A stretch of 64,000 nt of DNA from Amphibalanus amphitrite (lineage: Eukaryota > Arthropoda > Thecostraca > Balanomorpha > Balanidae). Location: the NCBI RefSeq assembly GCF_019059575.1, contig NW_024883097.1:74501-138500 (forward strand), in the 5' to 3' direction. Below are positions 47,019 through 57,881 of the stretch, piece by piece (position 1 is the stretch's first letter; every line of letters starts with the position of its first letter). The position numbers were made by a program, and so were the translations under genes. The notes beneath the pieces are model-generated. The model saw only the letters and a program-made list of their open reading frames with translations, ran no database searches and was not told the DNA's origin.

Positions 47019-48026
47019 TTAACACTATTCCTGGCGGGGGGGGGGCCTCAGGAGCCCCCCCTGAGGTTTTTTGGTTATATCTCCCAAACGCTTTGAGCTA
47101 GGAAGCTCAAATTTTCTGACTTTTTCTTAAAGGCTTTTACGCAACAGTTCTGAAAATTTTGAGTTGATCTGACCTCAGGTCAGGTCACCAGAGGCGGTTT
47201 GGTGACCCTACCTCAGAAAAGTTTGCAATCACGCCAGAGCTAGAGTTTTTGACCGATCAATTTCTTCTCTTCAGGCTTTAGTTAGGGTACCAGTATGTAC
47301 AATTTTTATGTCTCAGAATTTTCATATCTGTGACCTGAGGTCAGGCCAGACTCGTGACCTTTACATTGCAAGCCTATGGGAAAATATTGAAACGCCTCCT
47401 GCTTCGTGTAAACGAGTCAAAAACACCCAGTTCTTTCAGTATTACGGAAGATTATCTCATCGGTGATGATCCTGGTGCCGCTAATTGACAGGGGCACCGG
47501 CAAACGTCATCTGAGGTCATGTGACGTCATAAATCGTTTTTCTGTCAATAAATCACGACATGATGGTGCTAAAGACTTGTAAGTGGTACCAAACTGCTCG
47601 CCTGGTCAAGGCGCGTCGTTTGGTATGCAGCATGACCATACCCCACAACCTCATTGATGAATGACCTGACCTTGACCTCAGGTCAAATTTTAAATTGACC
47701 TGTGAAGGTCATCACATACTTATTTCGCATCGCCTCGGCGAGAGCAACAAAAAATGTATTGGGGTTTTATGTCTCTTTGTTTCTTAGTTTAAAAGTTATA
47801 TAGGTAACTAATTCCAAAACATTTTATCGTTGATGACCTCTGGTGACCTCAATATTGACCTTACCTGAAAATGTTTTATGTAAAAGTTGTAGATCTTTAA
47901 ACGACCTATCAAACGCCGTTCGCCGTTTGTCGCTGCGATGTGTAGTTTTTGAGATCTGAAGGGGGGGCCGAATCGGCCCCCCCGCCAGTTTCTTGTCCCG
48001 GCGGAGCCCGCCAGGAATAGGGTTAA
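47019..48026. mobile_element. TTAA-target element, 1.0 kb
   Basis: TTAA lies at both ends, with inverted repeats CACTATTCCTGGCGGG and the complement CCCTATTCCTGGCGGG (one mismatch). Subterminal runs GGGGGCCTCAGGAGCCCCCC and GGGGGGGCCGAATCGGCCCC add hairpin potential at each end. The interior has many TGACCT/AGGTCA motifs and no transposase. It is piggyBac-like by target and end type. Confidence 0.87.
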
Positions 48027-48789
48027 TGGCTCCCTTTTGGCTGTCTCAGGGACCACCTCGACTACTTCTAGGGCCACGATAGCGGTATCGACAAAGTAGG
48101 CGATCGTGATCGGTAAGGGACCGTCACAGAACAATTTCTGTTGTAGTATAATAGTATTTCGCAAAACCCCCGCATTCTGCATATCATTGAAAGCATAATT
48201 TTATTTCTGAAGTTGTAGGTCGTGTAGCCACACGAATACTCCTAAAATGCACGAACAATTACAGGCACGTACAGCCCTCTGCTCATTGCGTGGTAGGTTC
48301 TAGTTGCTTCAGCGAAACCGGCCAATATCTCAAAGGCTCTGCTACCGAGTGCGCGGAAGTCCTGACGGAGGGACGCGCAATACCACACGACTTTGTTTGA
48401 ACCCCTTGTTAGGACCCACCTCTCCGTGTCGCTACAATACACAGAAGTCTGTATTTTCCGTCCTAAGACTAAGTTTTTTTTTGCCCCCTCCTAGAACCGT
48501 CCCTGCCATGCCTTCAATGAGCTCAGCTGACAGCCGCTTACTACGGAATGGTAGTGCGAGTTGGGTGCGTAAACAGGCATGAGTCGGTGACCAGCGCAGA
48601 GGCTAAACCGGTCGGCGGGCCAGTCGGCCGGTTCCGTGGGGCAGGGAGGTGGACGCGGGCCGGGGTCACTCGGGTCAATAGCCCGAAGCTATGTCTCGGC
48701 CAGAAGCCGATCCAGACAGTCTGGCGCGACCCGACCAGGCCGTTCTAAAGCACAGGGACTATGAATGAATTAGCCATTTTCAGGATTGT
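48027..48789. other. Unassigned segment with two plausible small frames
   Basis: A minus-strand frame at 48242-48442 (66 codons; SDTERWVLTRGSNKVVWYC, then LAGFAEATRTYHAMS) has protein-like composition. A plus-strand frame at 48548-48748 (66 codons, ending KPIQTVWRDPTRPF) lies in GC-rich sequence. I recognise neither. Either could be a decayed mobile-element or host fragment. Confidence 0.3.
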
Positions 48790-50284
48790 TAAAGGTAGGT
48801 GTCAAGGTTGGTGTCAAGGTCACGTGAAACTCAGGTTAGGTCATTGAACTTCGGTGACCTTGATTCACTTTTCGAGTTTTACACGTGTCTAGGACAGTTT
48901 TTGGAACTCATTTAGAATTTAGCATCCATTTGAACATTTAAGAAGCAGTTTTGGTGCCTTTGTAACATGTTGCGGAGCTGTGAGTGGCAGTTGACACCTA
49001 CTATAGATACCCGGCAAGAACCTACTGGTTGACCTGACCTGACCTGACCCGACCTGGCCTAAATGCGTGAAGATTTGATCAAGCCTAACATGATATTTGT
49101 GATTAGCACCCCGAAAAAAACTAGCAGCCACACTTTACGACGTTCTAGCTTACAGTTTCCATTGTTCCGATTTTTGGGGTCAGTTGACCTGACCTGGAAG
49201 GTCAACTTATGATCTAGGACCTTAACCCTAGCCGGCACAGGGGGGGGGGGGGTTGATGCAACCCCCCTAAGGTTTTTCGCGAATAACTCGCGTAAAAAGC
49301 GGCCCATCGCGACGAAACTTTCAGTACCCTCGCATTGATCAATTTTACACCTACCCTGAAAATTTCATGACCCTGACCCCAATGACCTTTGACCTGTGAC
49401 TCTTTTCTGTGACCATGTTTGGCCGAAATCGCGGTTCGGCGCTTGTCGGCTCGCATTAGACGCGCGTTTGCAAGCTTTTCGTGGTTTCAAATGTTCAAAC
49501 ATGTGATTTGATGTTGCTCCCATGCATTAGGGTGGGTGTCAAGGTCACCTGAAGGTCAGGTCAGGTCATTGACCTTTGGTGACCTCGGGTGACCTCGGTT
49601 CACTTTTTCGAGTTTTACATGTTTCTTGGCTAGTTTTTGGAGCTGAATTCGAATTTAGTAACCATTTGAACATTTAAGAAGTAGTTTTGGTGCCTTCGTA
49701 ACATGTTACGAAGCTGTCCGAGGCGGTTGACACGTATTACGAATACCCGTCACAACCCCTACCGGTTGACCTGACCTGACCTGACCCGACCTGGTCTAAA
49801 TGCTTAAAGACATCATCTCTCATCAAAACTAACACTATATTCGTGATCAGCACCCCGAAAAAACACATAGCAGCCACACTTTACGACTTTCTAACAGGTC
49901 CCGATTTTCCCGGTTTTCGGGTCATTGACCTGACCTGGAAGGTCACCCGATGACCTAGGACCTTAAAATTGGGTAATCATCGGCTTCGTCTCGTGACGGG
50001 CAACACGCTCGTTTTTTCCTGCGAAGCTCTAGCTCGATCAGGGGCCAAACGCGAGGGGGGGTCGTACCACCCCCCCCCCCCTTGTGCCGTCGAAGGACTC
50101 AAAATGGCCTGTGCCGGCGAGGGTTAAAAATAGACATTTTTTGTTTCCTCTCGTCACCAACAACACGCTCGTTTTGTCCGCGAAGCTCTAAGTCCATCAG
50201 AGGCCAAACGGCAAGGGGTATCCAACGACCCCCCCTCCCCTATACGTTCGTGGCTGGCTATACAACAATACGGGCGAGGGTTAA
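48790..50284. mobile_element. TTAA-element copy split by a relative
   Basis: The right end reads GAGGGTTAA at 50276-50284. The left end is not found, and the copy starts near 48790. The two parts (48790-49221 and 50128-50284) are continuous with each other when compared with the homologous interior of the inserted element. They share GGTGTCAAGGTCAC, GTTGACCTGACCTGACCTGA, the GAACATTTAAGAAG region and CAACACGCTCGTTTT. No coding capacity is seen. Confidence 0.75.
49222..50127. mobile_element. Inserted TTAA-target element, 906 bp
   Basis: TTAA lies at 49222-49225 and 50124-50127, with ends CCCTAGCCGGCACAGG and the complement CCCTCGCCGGCACAGG (one mismatch). The same family surrounds it. Its own interior holds the uninterrupted version of the target (CTAGGACCTTAAAATTGGG at about 49955-49973), matching CTAGGACC and TTAAAAATAG at the two insertion edges. 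This shows precise TTAA insertion. It is non-autonomous. Confidence 0.9.
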
Positions 50285-51170
50285 CTCAGTCTATGGGCCA
50301 CGTAGCAACACACGGTAAGCGACATTTGAAACAACGTTCAAAATCAAGACGAAAATAATTCGATCAGTTTATAGGTCAGGTTAACGGTTAGGTCACCAGA
50401 TGTCAACAAAGGTAAAGTGGTGCATATTTAAACATTTTCTGAAACACCGGCGCATAACTTAAATGAACCAATATTGATGCAGTGCCGTAGAAAAGCGCGT
50501 TCGATAGACTTTTAAACACTTTTGACTCAAGCAAGGAACGAACAAGTTCAAGGTCATGACCTGTCCGGAAGAGGTCATGTTGCGCATCAGTCAATGCGCA
50601 TCGTCGACCCAAGCACATCGAAGATGTTTTCATCGCTCTAATCAAAGGCAAAATCCGCCGGGGAACTTTCATGACCTGCGATGGCATCGGGGACATAAGT
50701 AAGGTTCCCATGTGCTATTGTCTTATTCAGTGTGTCAAGTTTACTGGTGTCATGATATTTGAGTGTTTAGAATACCGTTTGTCTTGTAGGTAATACGTAT
50801 TTCAATTTTCTCCAACTGAACAAAAATAGAGAGGTCGCAGATTGTCCTAAACTTAGCTCAGCGATATCAAAATTACGAAATTAAAATTTAATGCACATCG
50901 CTCTTATCAATCGCTCAAAGTTTCAAGGCGATCGTTCAGTCAATGTGGCTATGACGAGCATTTTAATTTTTTTCTGAGGCGAGGTCACTTTACGTGACCT
51001 ACCTGGTGACCTGACCTTGAGAGGCATGGGCTTGAAACTTTCACAGTATGTGCGGGAAACTTGCATTAATAGGTGTGGCGAAGACGGTTTTGCTCTGCGC
51101 TGCCGTTTTTTTTTTTACTCAATATCTGCGAAAAACGCAGGATACGTCCAACCCCCCAACCCCCTTTCCC
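50285..51170. repeat. TGACCT-rich repeat, unassigned relative
   Basis: It ends in ATACGTCCAACCCCCCAACC and GCGCTGG, resembling 36440-36500. The GGTCACTTTACGTGACC and TGGTGACCTGACCTTGAG stretch near 50985-51020 resembles 36310-36345. It is probably a decayed member of the same group of elements. No clear ends are seen. A minus-strand frame at 50403-50711 has no recognised domain. Confidence 0.5.
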
Positions 51171-51323
51171 CAGCGCTGGTAAGATATGTAATAATATATA
51201 TCCTTTTGAAAGACCTTTACTATAGGTCTTTCGAAAGCTCTATACTTAAGGAAAAGAATTTGAGCACCCTTAACTTTTCACATGGCACGTGCCACGACAG
51301 ACGCCTTTAGATTTATAAATATA

Positions 51324-51536
51324 CAGGGCTGCGGAGTCGGAGTGGGAGTCGAAGCCGAAGTCGGAATCGGTTGGAGTCGACAGCTGTGACCGGAGTCGCA
51401 GTCGGAGTCGTAGTCGATTTTGGAAACCGAGACCGGAGTCGGAGTCACCGAAAATCTGCCGCCTCCTCGGCCCTGCCAGGTGTCCGGAGCCGGAGTCGGA
51501 GTCAGTCCTAAAAAATTCATCGACTCCGCAGCCCTG
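51324..51536. mobile_element. hAT MITE with GTCGGA repeats, 213 bp
   Basis: The ends are CAGGGCTGCGGAGTCGG and the complement of CAGGGCTGCGGAGTCGAT. The interior is imperfect GGAGTCGGAGTC hexamers, a composition common in animal hAT MITEs. Flanking octamers TAAATATA and TCAATAGA match at six of eight positions, a degraded duplication. Confidence 0.82.
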
Positions 51537-51780
51537 TCAATAGAAGTTAATTACGGCGTAGAAGGGATATTAGGCTGCCCAGCAAAAAAAGAAAGAAAAA
51601 AAAAACAGACCGCAGGTCAATCAGCCCTGTGCAGTGGTTACTTTTATATAAACCTCTCAAAATCGTTACAGGTCGGGCCGCTCATACTAAGATTTTTTTC
51701 CGTTTTAGTGAAAATACTTTGCTTCGCCCGTTAGCTCATCGAGTTCATCTCGAAACCGGCGTCGGCAGCAAATTGTACCC
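51537..51780. other. No gene recognised
   Basis: A-rich and mixed sequence lies between the MITE and the mariner remnant. Confidence 0.4.
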
Positions 51781-52470
51781 TGATGACGCCACATGACCAT
51801 TCACAATGCTTAGTGGTGGGAAGTGGGTAGTGATACGGCAGTGTAAGAGACAAAATTCTACCGCAGGCAGACCTATGCTTGCAGGACCCTCTGGATCTGG
51901 CACCATCCGTGAAATCAGCGAGGTGATGATGGAGACCCAAAGCATTCGCTTGACTGACTTCATTTACGGAGTGAAGTGTTCTGTCGAATCAGCTACAGGC
52001 ATCATCTGATACGTTAAATATTTTCAAGGTCTGCCTGAGATGGATACCAAAAGAGTTCACTCAACAACAGAAGGATGCCCGACTAGGCATCAGTGCGGGG
52101 GTGGCTTTGCTCTTTCAGTACAGGAATGCTGGAGTATAGCCCTGATCTGGCGCCGTCCAGCTTCAATCTGTTCGGATCGCCGGAAGACGTTCTGTTTCCG
52201 GGAATAACTTTTTACGGATGAGGCAATCAAGAAAATAAAAAGACATGGTAAAAAACATCAATAAGGAGTTTTCCGAGCGGGTTTTCAGTGTTTGGTGGAG
52301 TGCTGAGATAAGCACGTGCGCCTGAACGGTAATTGGAAGTAGGTGCGAGTTCTGAAGGCTGGGGTGGTTGACCGATGGGACCTGCTACCAAATGCTTATA
52401 GCCATTTTGAAGACAATATTTCAATTAACATATGTTGCAAGTTTCATGTCGTTACACCAAAGGTGGACTG
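51781..52470 (+). pseudogene. Mariner-family transposase pseudogene
   Basis: The recognisable pieces follow mariner order: a helix-turn-helix region (GRPMLAGPSGSGTIREISEV, 51806-52009), the linker WIPKEFTQQQKDAR (about 52040-52080), the catalytic YSPDLAPSSFNLF block carrying the second Asp (about 52135-52175), and a C-terminal RWDLLPNAYSHFE segment (about 52372-52410). The first catalytic Asp region is missing, so there is an internal deletion, and stops and frameshifts separate the pieces. It cannot encode an active DD34D enzyme. Confidence 0.8.
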
Positions 52471-52507
52471 AAATAAATGCGATTTTACCTCACTTATTGA
52501 ACGACCA

Positions 52508-52535
52508 GTGGTCTGAAATTGCATTTCAGACCACC
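52508..52535. repeat. Perfect short palindrome GTGGTCTGAAAT
   Basis: GTGGTCTGAAAT, the centre TGC, then the exact complement. It forms the left edge of the next element and abuts the mariner remnant. Confidence 0.85.
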
Positions 52536-53984
52536 TGGAACAGTCCTTTTTGGCTCTTTCTCGTTACCTAAACGCTTGATTTCAACCAAACTTTGACACA
52601 ATGAGTTTCAAGGCCCTACCTAATTTTTACTAATATGGTCTTTTAACAAAATGTCAAAATGAAGGGCACTTGTCATTGACTTGTAATGGTAAAAAGTGAT
52701 CGGAAAACTCTGCGCCGTGGTAGAGGCTAGCACGGCGTAGCAGCGTCAGCTGTTGCGCCGCAGCTAAGCTCCGCCCACCGCGCCGCGACACCGGGACCGG
52801 TCATTCGCCGCTCGGGCTCAGAGGGACGCGGAGCTCTGCAAAGGACTGGAAGAAGAAGACACACGCTAACGCACCTTCCCTTGCATGAATATGTGTCGTG
52901 TCTCGCGCGGAGAGAATAAGGACGGAAAGAATGCAATGCAGATCGGTGTATGTATAAAACGATAAGCACTCCTTCTAGCTACAAATTAAGATCCTGCAGA
53001 ATGTTTTCCCTACAAAATTTAAAGCATCTTATTTTCAATAATTTATAGCAAGCTTCTCCGCTGACCGTTTTCCTACAGGCTATGGTGCATTTAATGAGTA
53101 ACGAGACAGAATCTACCGCATTGTCTTTAGGTACATATGTGACATTCAACGGCCTTATTTAATTGAGGGTATCCACATATGTGCTTGTATTTCGTTTTTG
53201 TATTACTTTTTAAGATATTTGGGGGTAACAATATTCAATCTTTCCATAATATTTCCACAATGCTTTAAGGATATGGTTGATAGAGCTTAAGGCCGAAAAG
53301 CAAGTTAACAAGGAAAGATAGGATATGATAATGTAGATATGCAACATCGAGAGTTCATGATCTCCCATCCTTCACTCCCCTTGTCAGTCTGTCGTCTATA
53401 ATCTCTATCTCCGTCACTTGTCTCTGGTCTGCCATCTTTGTCTGTCTTTCGTCTACCGTCTTTGTCTCCTGTCTCTGCTCTAGCGTTTACGTACATTGTT
53501 TGCTGTCCACTAGCCACAGTCTACCGTTCGTGTCATTGTCACTTTGTCTCTTCTTCCTTTTTCTTCCTTCCTCCGTCCAGTATTTGTTGCAGAACAACTT
53601 ATCAAAAGTTAATGACATGCGAACAAGTGCGCCACTCTACCGCTCCGCGCGCACCACCCGCACGCCGGCCGGTCAGACTGCGACTGCGGCTGGCATGACC
53701 CGAGGCAGGACCGCAAGTGGGCGGAGCCAAGCCGCAGTGTGCTAGTACGTCACGACCAATCAGAGGGGAGGCAGCGCCCAGCCTGTGCCAGCCTCTAAGC
53801 AGGGCTCTGACGACCTTAACATTATCAGTCAATGACATTTGCCTTTATTTTTCATTTTTTGTTCATAGACCATATTAATAAAAATTAGGTAGGGATCTCA
53901 AACTACCACTGTCAAAGTTTGGTTAAAATCAAACGCATATACAGCGAGAAATAGCCGAAAAGGACTGTTCCACAGGGTCTGAAA
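52524..53984. mobile_element. Long-TIR DNA element of unknown family, 1.46 kb
   Basis: The ends TTTCAGACCACCTGGAACAG and the complement of TTTCAGACCCTGTGGAACAG start arms that stay alignable for about 300 bp, sharing TAGGTAGGG, GTCATTGACT/AGTCAATGAC, TAGAGGCTAGCAC/TAGAGGCTGGCAC and GCTCCGCCCAC. Both ends are bordered by TGCA (52520-52523, 53985-53988), a possible 4-bp duplication. The arms contain GC boxes and, on the right, a CCAAT box (GACCAATCAGA). No transposase is seen in the AT-rich middle (52960-53600). Confidence 0.7.
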
Positions 53985-54165
53985 TGCATAATAGTACATG
54001 GCAGCGATGCAAAGTTCTAAACAGTTGATATAAAACTTTTTGATCATATTTAAATTCATTATGGTTTTGCACACTACCTTCATAATACACGATCCTCCAC
54101 GGGAGAGGAAATACACAAACCTAAACACTGTATTGCTGCACACCTACTGGGCATGCAGTCACACG
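53985..54165. other. No gene; downstream of Penelope fragment
   Basis: AT-rich sequence, possibly the 3' untranslated part of the minus-strand Penelope-like fragment. Confidence 0.35.
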
Positions 54166-54628
54166 TCACGCGCAGATATCATGCAGCGTAATGATGCCGG
54201 CATGGTCGCGCTGAATGTTGATGGATGGCCGCCTCTTCTGAATAAAGACGGCCTCCAGCACCTTCAGCCGCTTACGGTTCGACTCGCGAGATAATATGCG
54301 CGTGTTTTCCGCCAAGTCACTCCGGGTCACGTCCCTTCCATGTTGCAGCTTCATGTGTTTTTGAATTTCGCCGTTCTGCTTGTGAAATGTGAGGCGTTTA
54401 AACAGTGTGTTGGTGGTGTGGCCAATGTAGCATGATTTCGGGCGTGGAGGCTTGCAGTCCTCATCGGGGCATATGAATTCATATACCACATTGGTACACT
54501 TGAGGTCCGGTTCCTTGTGCTGGTTGTTCCGCATGATCATGTTTGCTGTCTTCTTGTTTTTGTAGTAGATCAGCAGCTTCCCGTTGTTTCCGTCTGTGGG
54601 GGTGACATGTTTCTTGACAATGTCAAGA

Positions 54629-54633
<5 letters not shown>
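54166..54633 (-). pseudogene. Penelope-like element GIY-YIG endonuclease, 155 codons
   Basis: The minus-strand product carries the GIY-YIG nuclease signature: VYEF, a CPDEDC metal-binding-like pair, SCYIGHTT, FKRLTFHK, a conserved Glu in KVLEAVFI and Asn in PSINIQ. This arrangement with an inserted Cys pair is typical of the C-terminal endonuclease of Penelope-like retroelements, which nicks target DNA. The upstream reverse transcriptase is absent; the frame is cut off by the TA repeat. The endonuclease part is uninterrupted, so the copy is 5' truncated and perhaps young. Confidence 0.88.

Positions 54634-54692
<59 letters not shown>
54633..54692. repeat. TA dinucleotide microsatellite
   Basis: About 29 TA units follow CAAGAAACA. 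Just before it, TTTCTTGACAATGTCAAGAAA (54611-54631) is a perfect palindrome around one base. The repeat marks the truncation point of the Penelope fragment. Confidence 0.97.
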
Positions 54693-54696
<4 letters not shown>

Positions 54697-54919
54697 GACC
54701 TCTGTACACCTGGACTGAGCGCAGAAATTTCGGCCATGACCATAGTGGCCCTAACTTTCAGATGTTATATCTCGAGATCAGTAACACCCAGATAGGTCCG
54801 GTCTTGACTGTTTGATGGCCCCGTGCATTAAAAATTGAATGCAATGTCTCCGTGAGATATCGGCTGGCACAGAGGAGGGTCTGCGCGTGGCGCGTGAGGG
54901 GTGTTTACAAAGTTGGTCT

Positions 54920-55575
54920 AATGATATCTCCAGAACCGCTCCACCGATTGAGCTCAAATTTGGTATGTGACCAGATACAATACATCCGACACTATCACAT
55001 TTCTCAAATAGGGGGTGCTGGTGCACGTGCGCACGTGCGCACCCCTTCTTTATATCTCAGTAACCACTGGCCCGATTGAGCTCAAATTTGGTATGTGCCC
55101 AGATGACATACATTAGCCACTATTGCATTTCTGAAACAGGGGGTGCTGGTGCACGTGCGCACGTGCGCACCACTTCTTTATATCTCAGTAACCACTGGCC
55201 CGATTGAGCTCAAATTTAGTATGTGGACAGATGACATAAATTAGCCACTAGTGCATTTCTGAAACAGGGGTTGCTGGTGCACGTGCGCACGTGCACACCC
55301 CTTCTTTATATCTCAGTAACCACTGGCCCGATCAAGCTCAAATTCGGTGTGTGGCCAGATGTCATTGATCTACTACAATCCCATGTTTCGAAGAGGGGTG
55401 TTGCTGCACGTGCGCGCGTGCACAGTGCACACCCCTTCTTTATATCTCCGGAAGTACAGGCCTGATTTAATTCGAATTTGGTATATGGCCAGACGTCATA
55501 TATTTACCACTCTCACATTTATCGAGCGGAGGGAAGGGGGGCTCGGATGCACGTGCATTACACGCGCCTTTACCT
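54920..55575. repeat. Tandem repeat, about 123 bp x 5, with E-box palindromes
   Basis: Units begin near the TCTTTATATCTCAGTAACCA motif, pass through CCGATTGAGCTCAAATTTGG and ATGTGACCAGAT, and end in GGTGCTGGTGCACGTGCGCA. Five copies, progressively diverged to the right, lie at about 54925, 55050, 55180, 55305 and 55430. Four carry CACGTGCGCACGTG or a close variant. The short frames within are repeat-driven. Confidence 0.9.
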
Positions 55576-56900
55576 ACTTAATAGTTCTATAGGCCTCCGG
55601 GTAGCTGTGTTTCCGATTGTATGCTAATTAGCTCAAGTAAGGTGGTAGACGTGGCTGATTATCTGTACGATACCTTACCGGGGCTGCATTTCTTTCCGCA
55701 CCATTTTTGCTTATCATTGTGAATGAGCGACTCCCGGTAATAGCAATAAATTTGACATGGAAATTGGAATGAAGATCGGTTATGTTAATAAAGATATAGG
55801 AAGCATAAACGAAGCAACGATTTTATTAAAAAAAACTTAGTGCTAATTTTTTGTACGTGACGTCTGCTTTAAATAAATTTTCACATCAAAAAATGGTACA
55901 CCATCTCGAAGAAACTCCAAAAAGCGCTAAATGCAATCCGCGCATCAGACGACTCTAACGAAATCTCGTGACATTGCGAGAAAAATCATAAAAATGTACA
56001 TTGAAAACGAGTATTCGCGATACGCATCAAAGATTAAGAAAGTGTAACCTTTATTTATTTTTATTGTTTGTTATGAAGTTGTGCGTGATTTAAATACTAT
56101 AGAATATTTAGATGTTTTAGTCATTGGTTCGAAAGGTTTATGTTGTTACAGACCATTGCTTGGCATTGTTGGTATGCCACATTTCAACTACGTTCCGAGT
56201 TTTTGAAGAAGGTTCATGCATGACGAATCCCAGAGAATGATCTAATGCGGCGACAAGGCACCACACCAGCTGCCTTCAGGCTTCAGGTCAAGTTTTAGGT
56301 GAGTGGTGTCATCGGTGGTCGCCGTAAAACTACTGTATACCAATGATCGATTCATCACTTCAATGATCGATTTATCACTTGAAAACGATGGCTTTCTACA
56401 TCGCCGAAAACAGTAATGCTATTTTATTCTTTTTTTCTTTTGGCAATCCTTGTCTGAGTACCAAAGTAGCCTTTTGCTCTTAACTTAATCGCAGTTTTCA
56501 TGGTTTGAATCCCCAACAATGCTGTTTAATGCCAGTACTGAATTACAATCAATGTTTCTTTTCAGACAGACGCTTTTGAGACAGAAGTCACGGTAGCAGT
56601 ACTTAGATATTGAAGAGTCAAAAGCTGCATTGTTTCATTATGCAAGAGGTTCTTCTTAGATTCAGATAATTTGTCACCGACCGTCCACCTACCTATAATG
56701 GTACATACATCGATATGCGGCCTGGTCGCCTCGTGGTGTGCAGAGGACAGAGCTGCCTAATTCAGTAGGTATGTACCCACTGCAGCCTACCAGTAACTGT
56801 GCGGAAGAATAGCAAAATAGCGAACAGAAAAAGAAATCGTGGTGAATACCCATCAACAAACAACGGCCAGCCGCTGGAGCAAGTCGGCCCAGTAAGCAGG
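55576..56900. other. No gene recognised
   Basis: AT-rich sequence of about 1.3 kb with no repeat ends, domains or long frames that I can support. The overlapping minus-strand frames at 56689-57157 are probably shadows of the LINE on the other strand. Confidence 0.45.
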
Positions 56901-56904
56901 TGAA

Positions 56905-57881
56905 CCGCACCGACCGAAGCCCGGCCACCAGGTCCCTCTCTGGAGAGGGCAGCAGCGGCCGCCTGGCTGCCAGCGACGGACAAAACGTGGAGGTGCTGGA
57001 GCGTGAGATGCACGCCGCGGCTTGGATCATCACCGGCTGCATCGGATCGGCCCCCCACCATGGGGTCATGGCTAGCTAAGGCTGTCGTGGTACCGGTCGC
57101 GGCGTGCCGCACGGCGCTGGCAGCGCGGATGCCGACCAGGGAAGCATCCCTGCCCACCGAGGACCCTCTGCACCAGCTGGCCGCCGCGGACCCACTGAAT
57201 CCTTCTTTTCTGAATCCTCAAATCCGCCCCAGCGCCCCCATGGCTGCCGACTTGTGCAATCACCTTCAAGCTGGAGATAGGAGCGGAGCTCCCAGCCGGA
57301 GCTGCCGCCTCCTCGAAGAGGGACACCGCGCTCCATCACCTGACATCACTGAATTAGTGCAGGACCTGGGTATGGACTGATGGGCCGGCGAGGGGTGGCG
57401 TCCTCCGTGGCGGAGCCGGCGCGCTGACCATCTACGCTGACGACGATCGCGTCGAGCTGAAGAGACCCGCCGGAGTGCTCAGTTCTAATTTCAGAGCGAC
57501 CACGCAGTCAATGGCAGACCCGCATACCCGTACCCGACGCGCAGAGCGGCTACCGGCTGGTATATACCGCGAGCTGATGGGTGCTCGTGTCCCAGCTGTT
57601 AAAGTGCACCAGATCTCGCCGCGCCCGGCCGATGGAGTACCTGCACTCAATTGGCCGGAGCCCGACACCCGCCTGCACCCAGTGCCGGGACCTCCAGTGC
57701 GAGGCCGCCCAATGCCCGCAATGCAGAGAGGAGGCGGACCCCCCCACCCCCACCGGCACGTCTTGCTCACGTGCCCGGGCCTGAAGGGCGTCCGCCTCAG
57801 AATCCCGGCCTCTGGGAATATACTCCCGACACGAGACGGCCGACACCCGAGGAAGCCTGGCGCAGCGACGTGGTGGCCGCC
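56905..57881 (+). pseudogene. LINE 3' part, upstream portion: RT end, RNase H, Cys knuckle
   Basis: The pieces are an RT C-terminal segment (EMHAAAWIITGCIGSAPHHG at about 57006-57065, then ALAARM..LPTEDPLHQ), an RNase H start (GGAGALTIYADDD..SSNFRA at about 57390-57505) and a cysteine knuckle (PACTQCRDLQCEAAQCPQC at about 57665-57730) followed by HVLLTCPGLKGVRLRI. Several frame changes and a stop interrupt it, and the RNase H core is shortened. It is 5' truncated near 56900. It shares a knuckle pattern with 31937-32430. The clade is not identified. Confidence 0.75.

Noticed and set aside
52854-53700. Promoter of a host gene suggested by GC and CCAAT boxes
   Set aside because: The motifs lie in inverted arms of a mobile element and no downstream host frame was found, so they are described as part of the element only.
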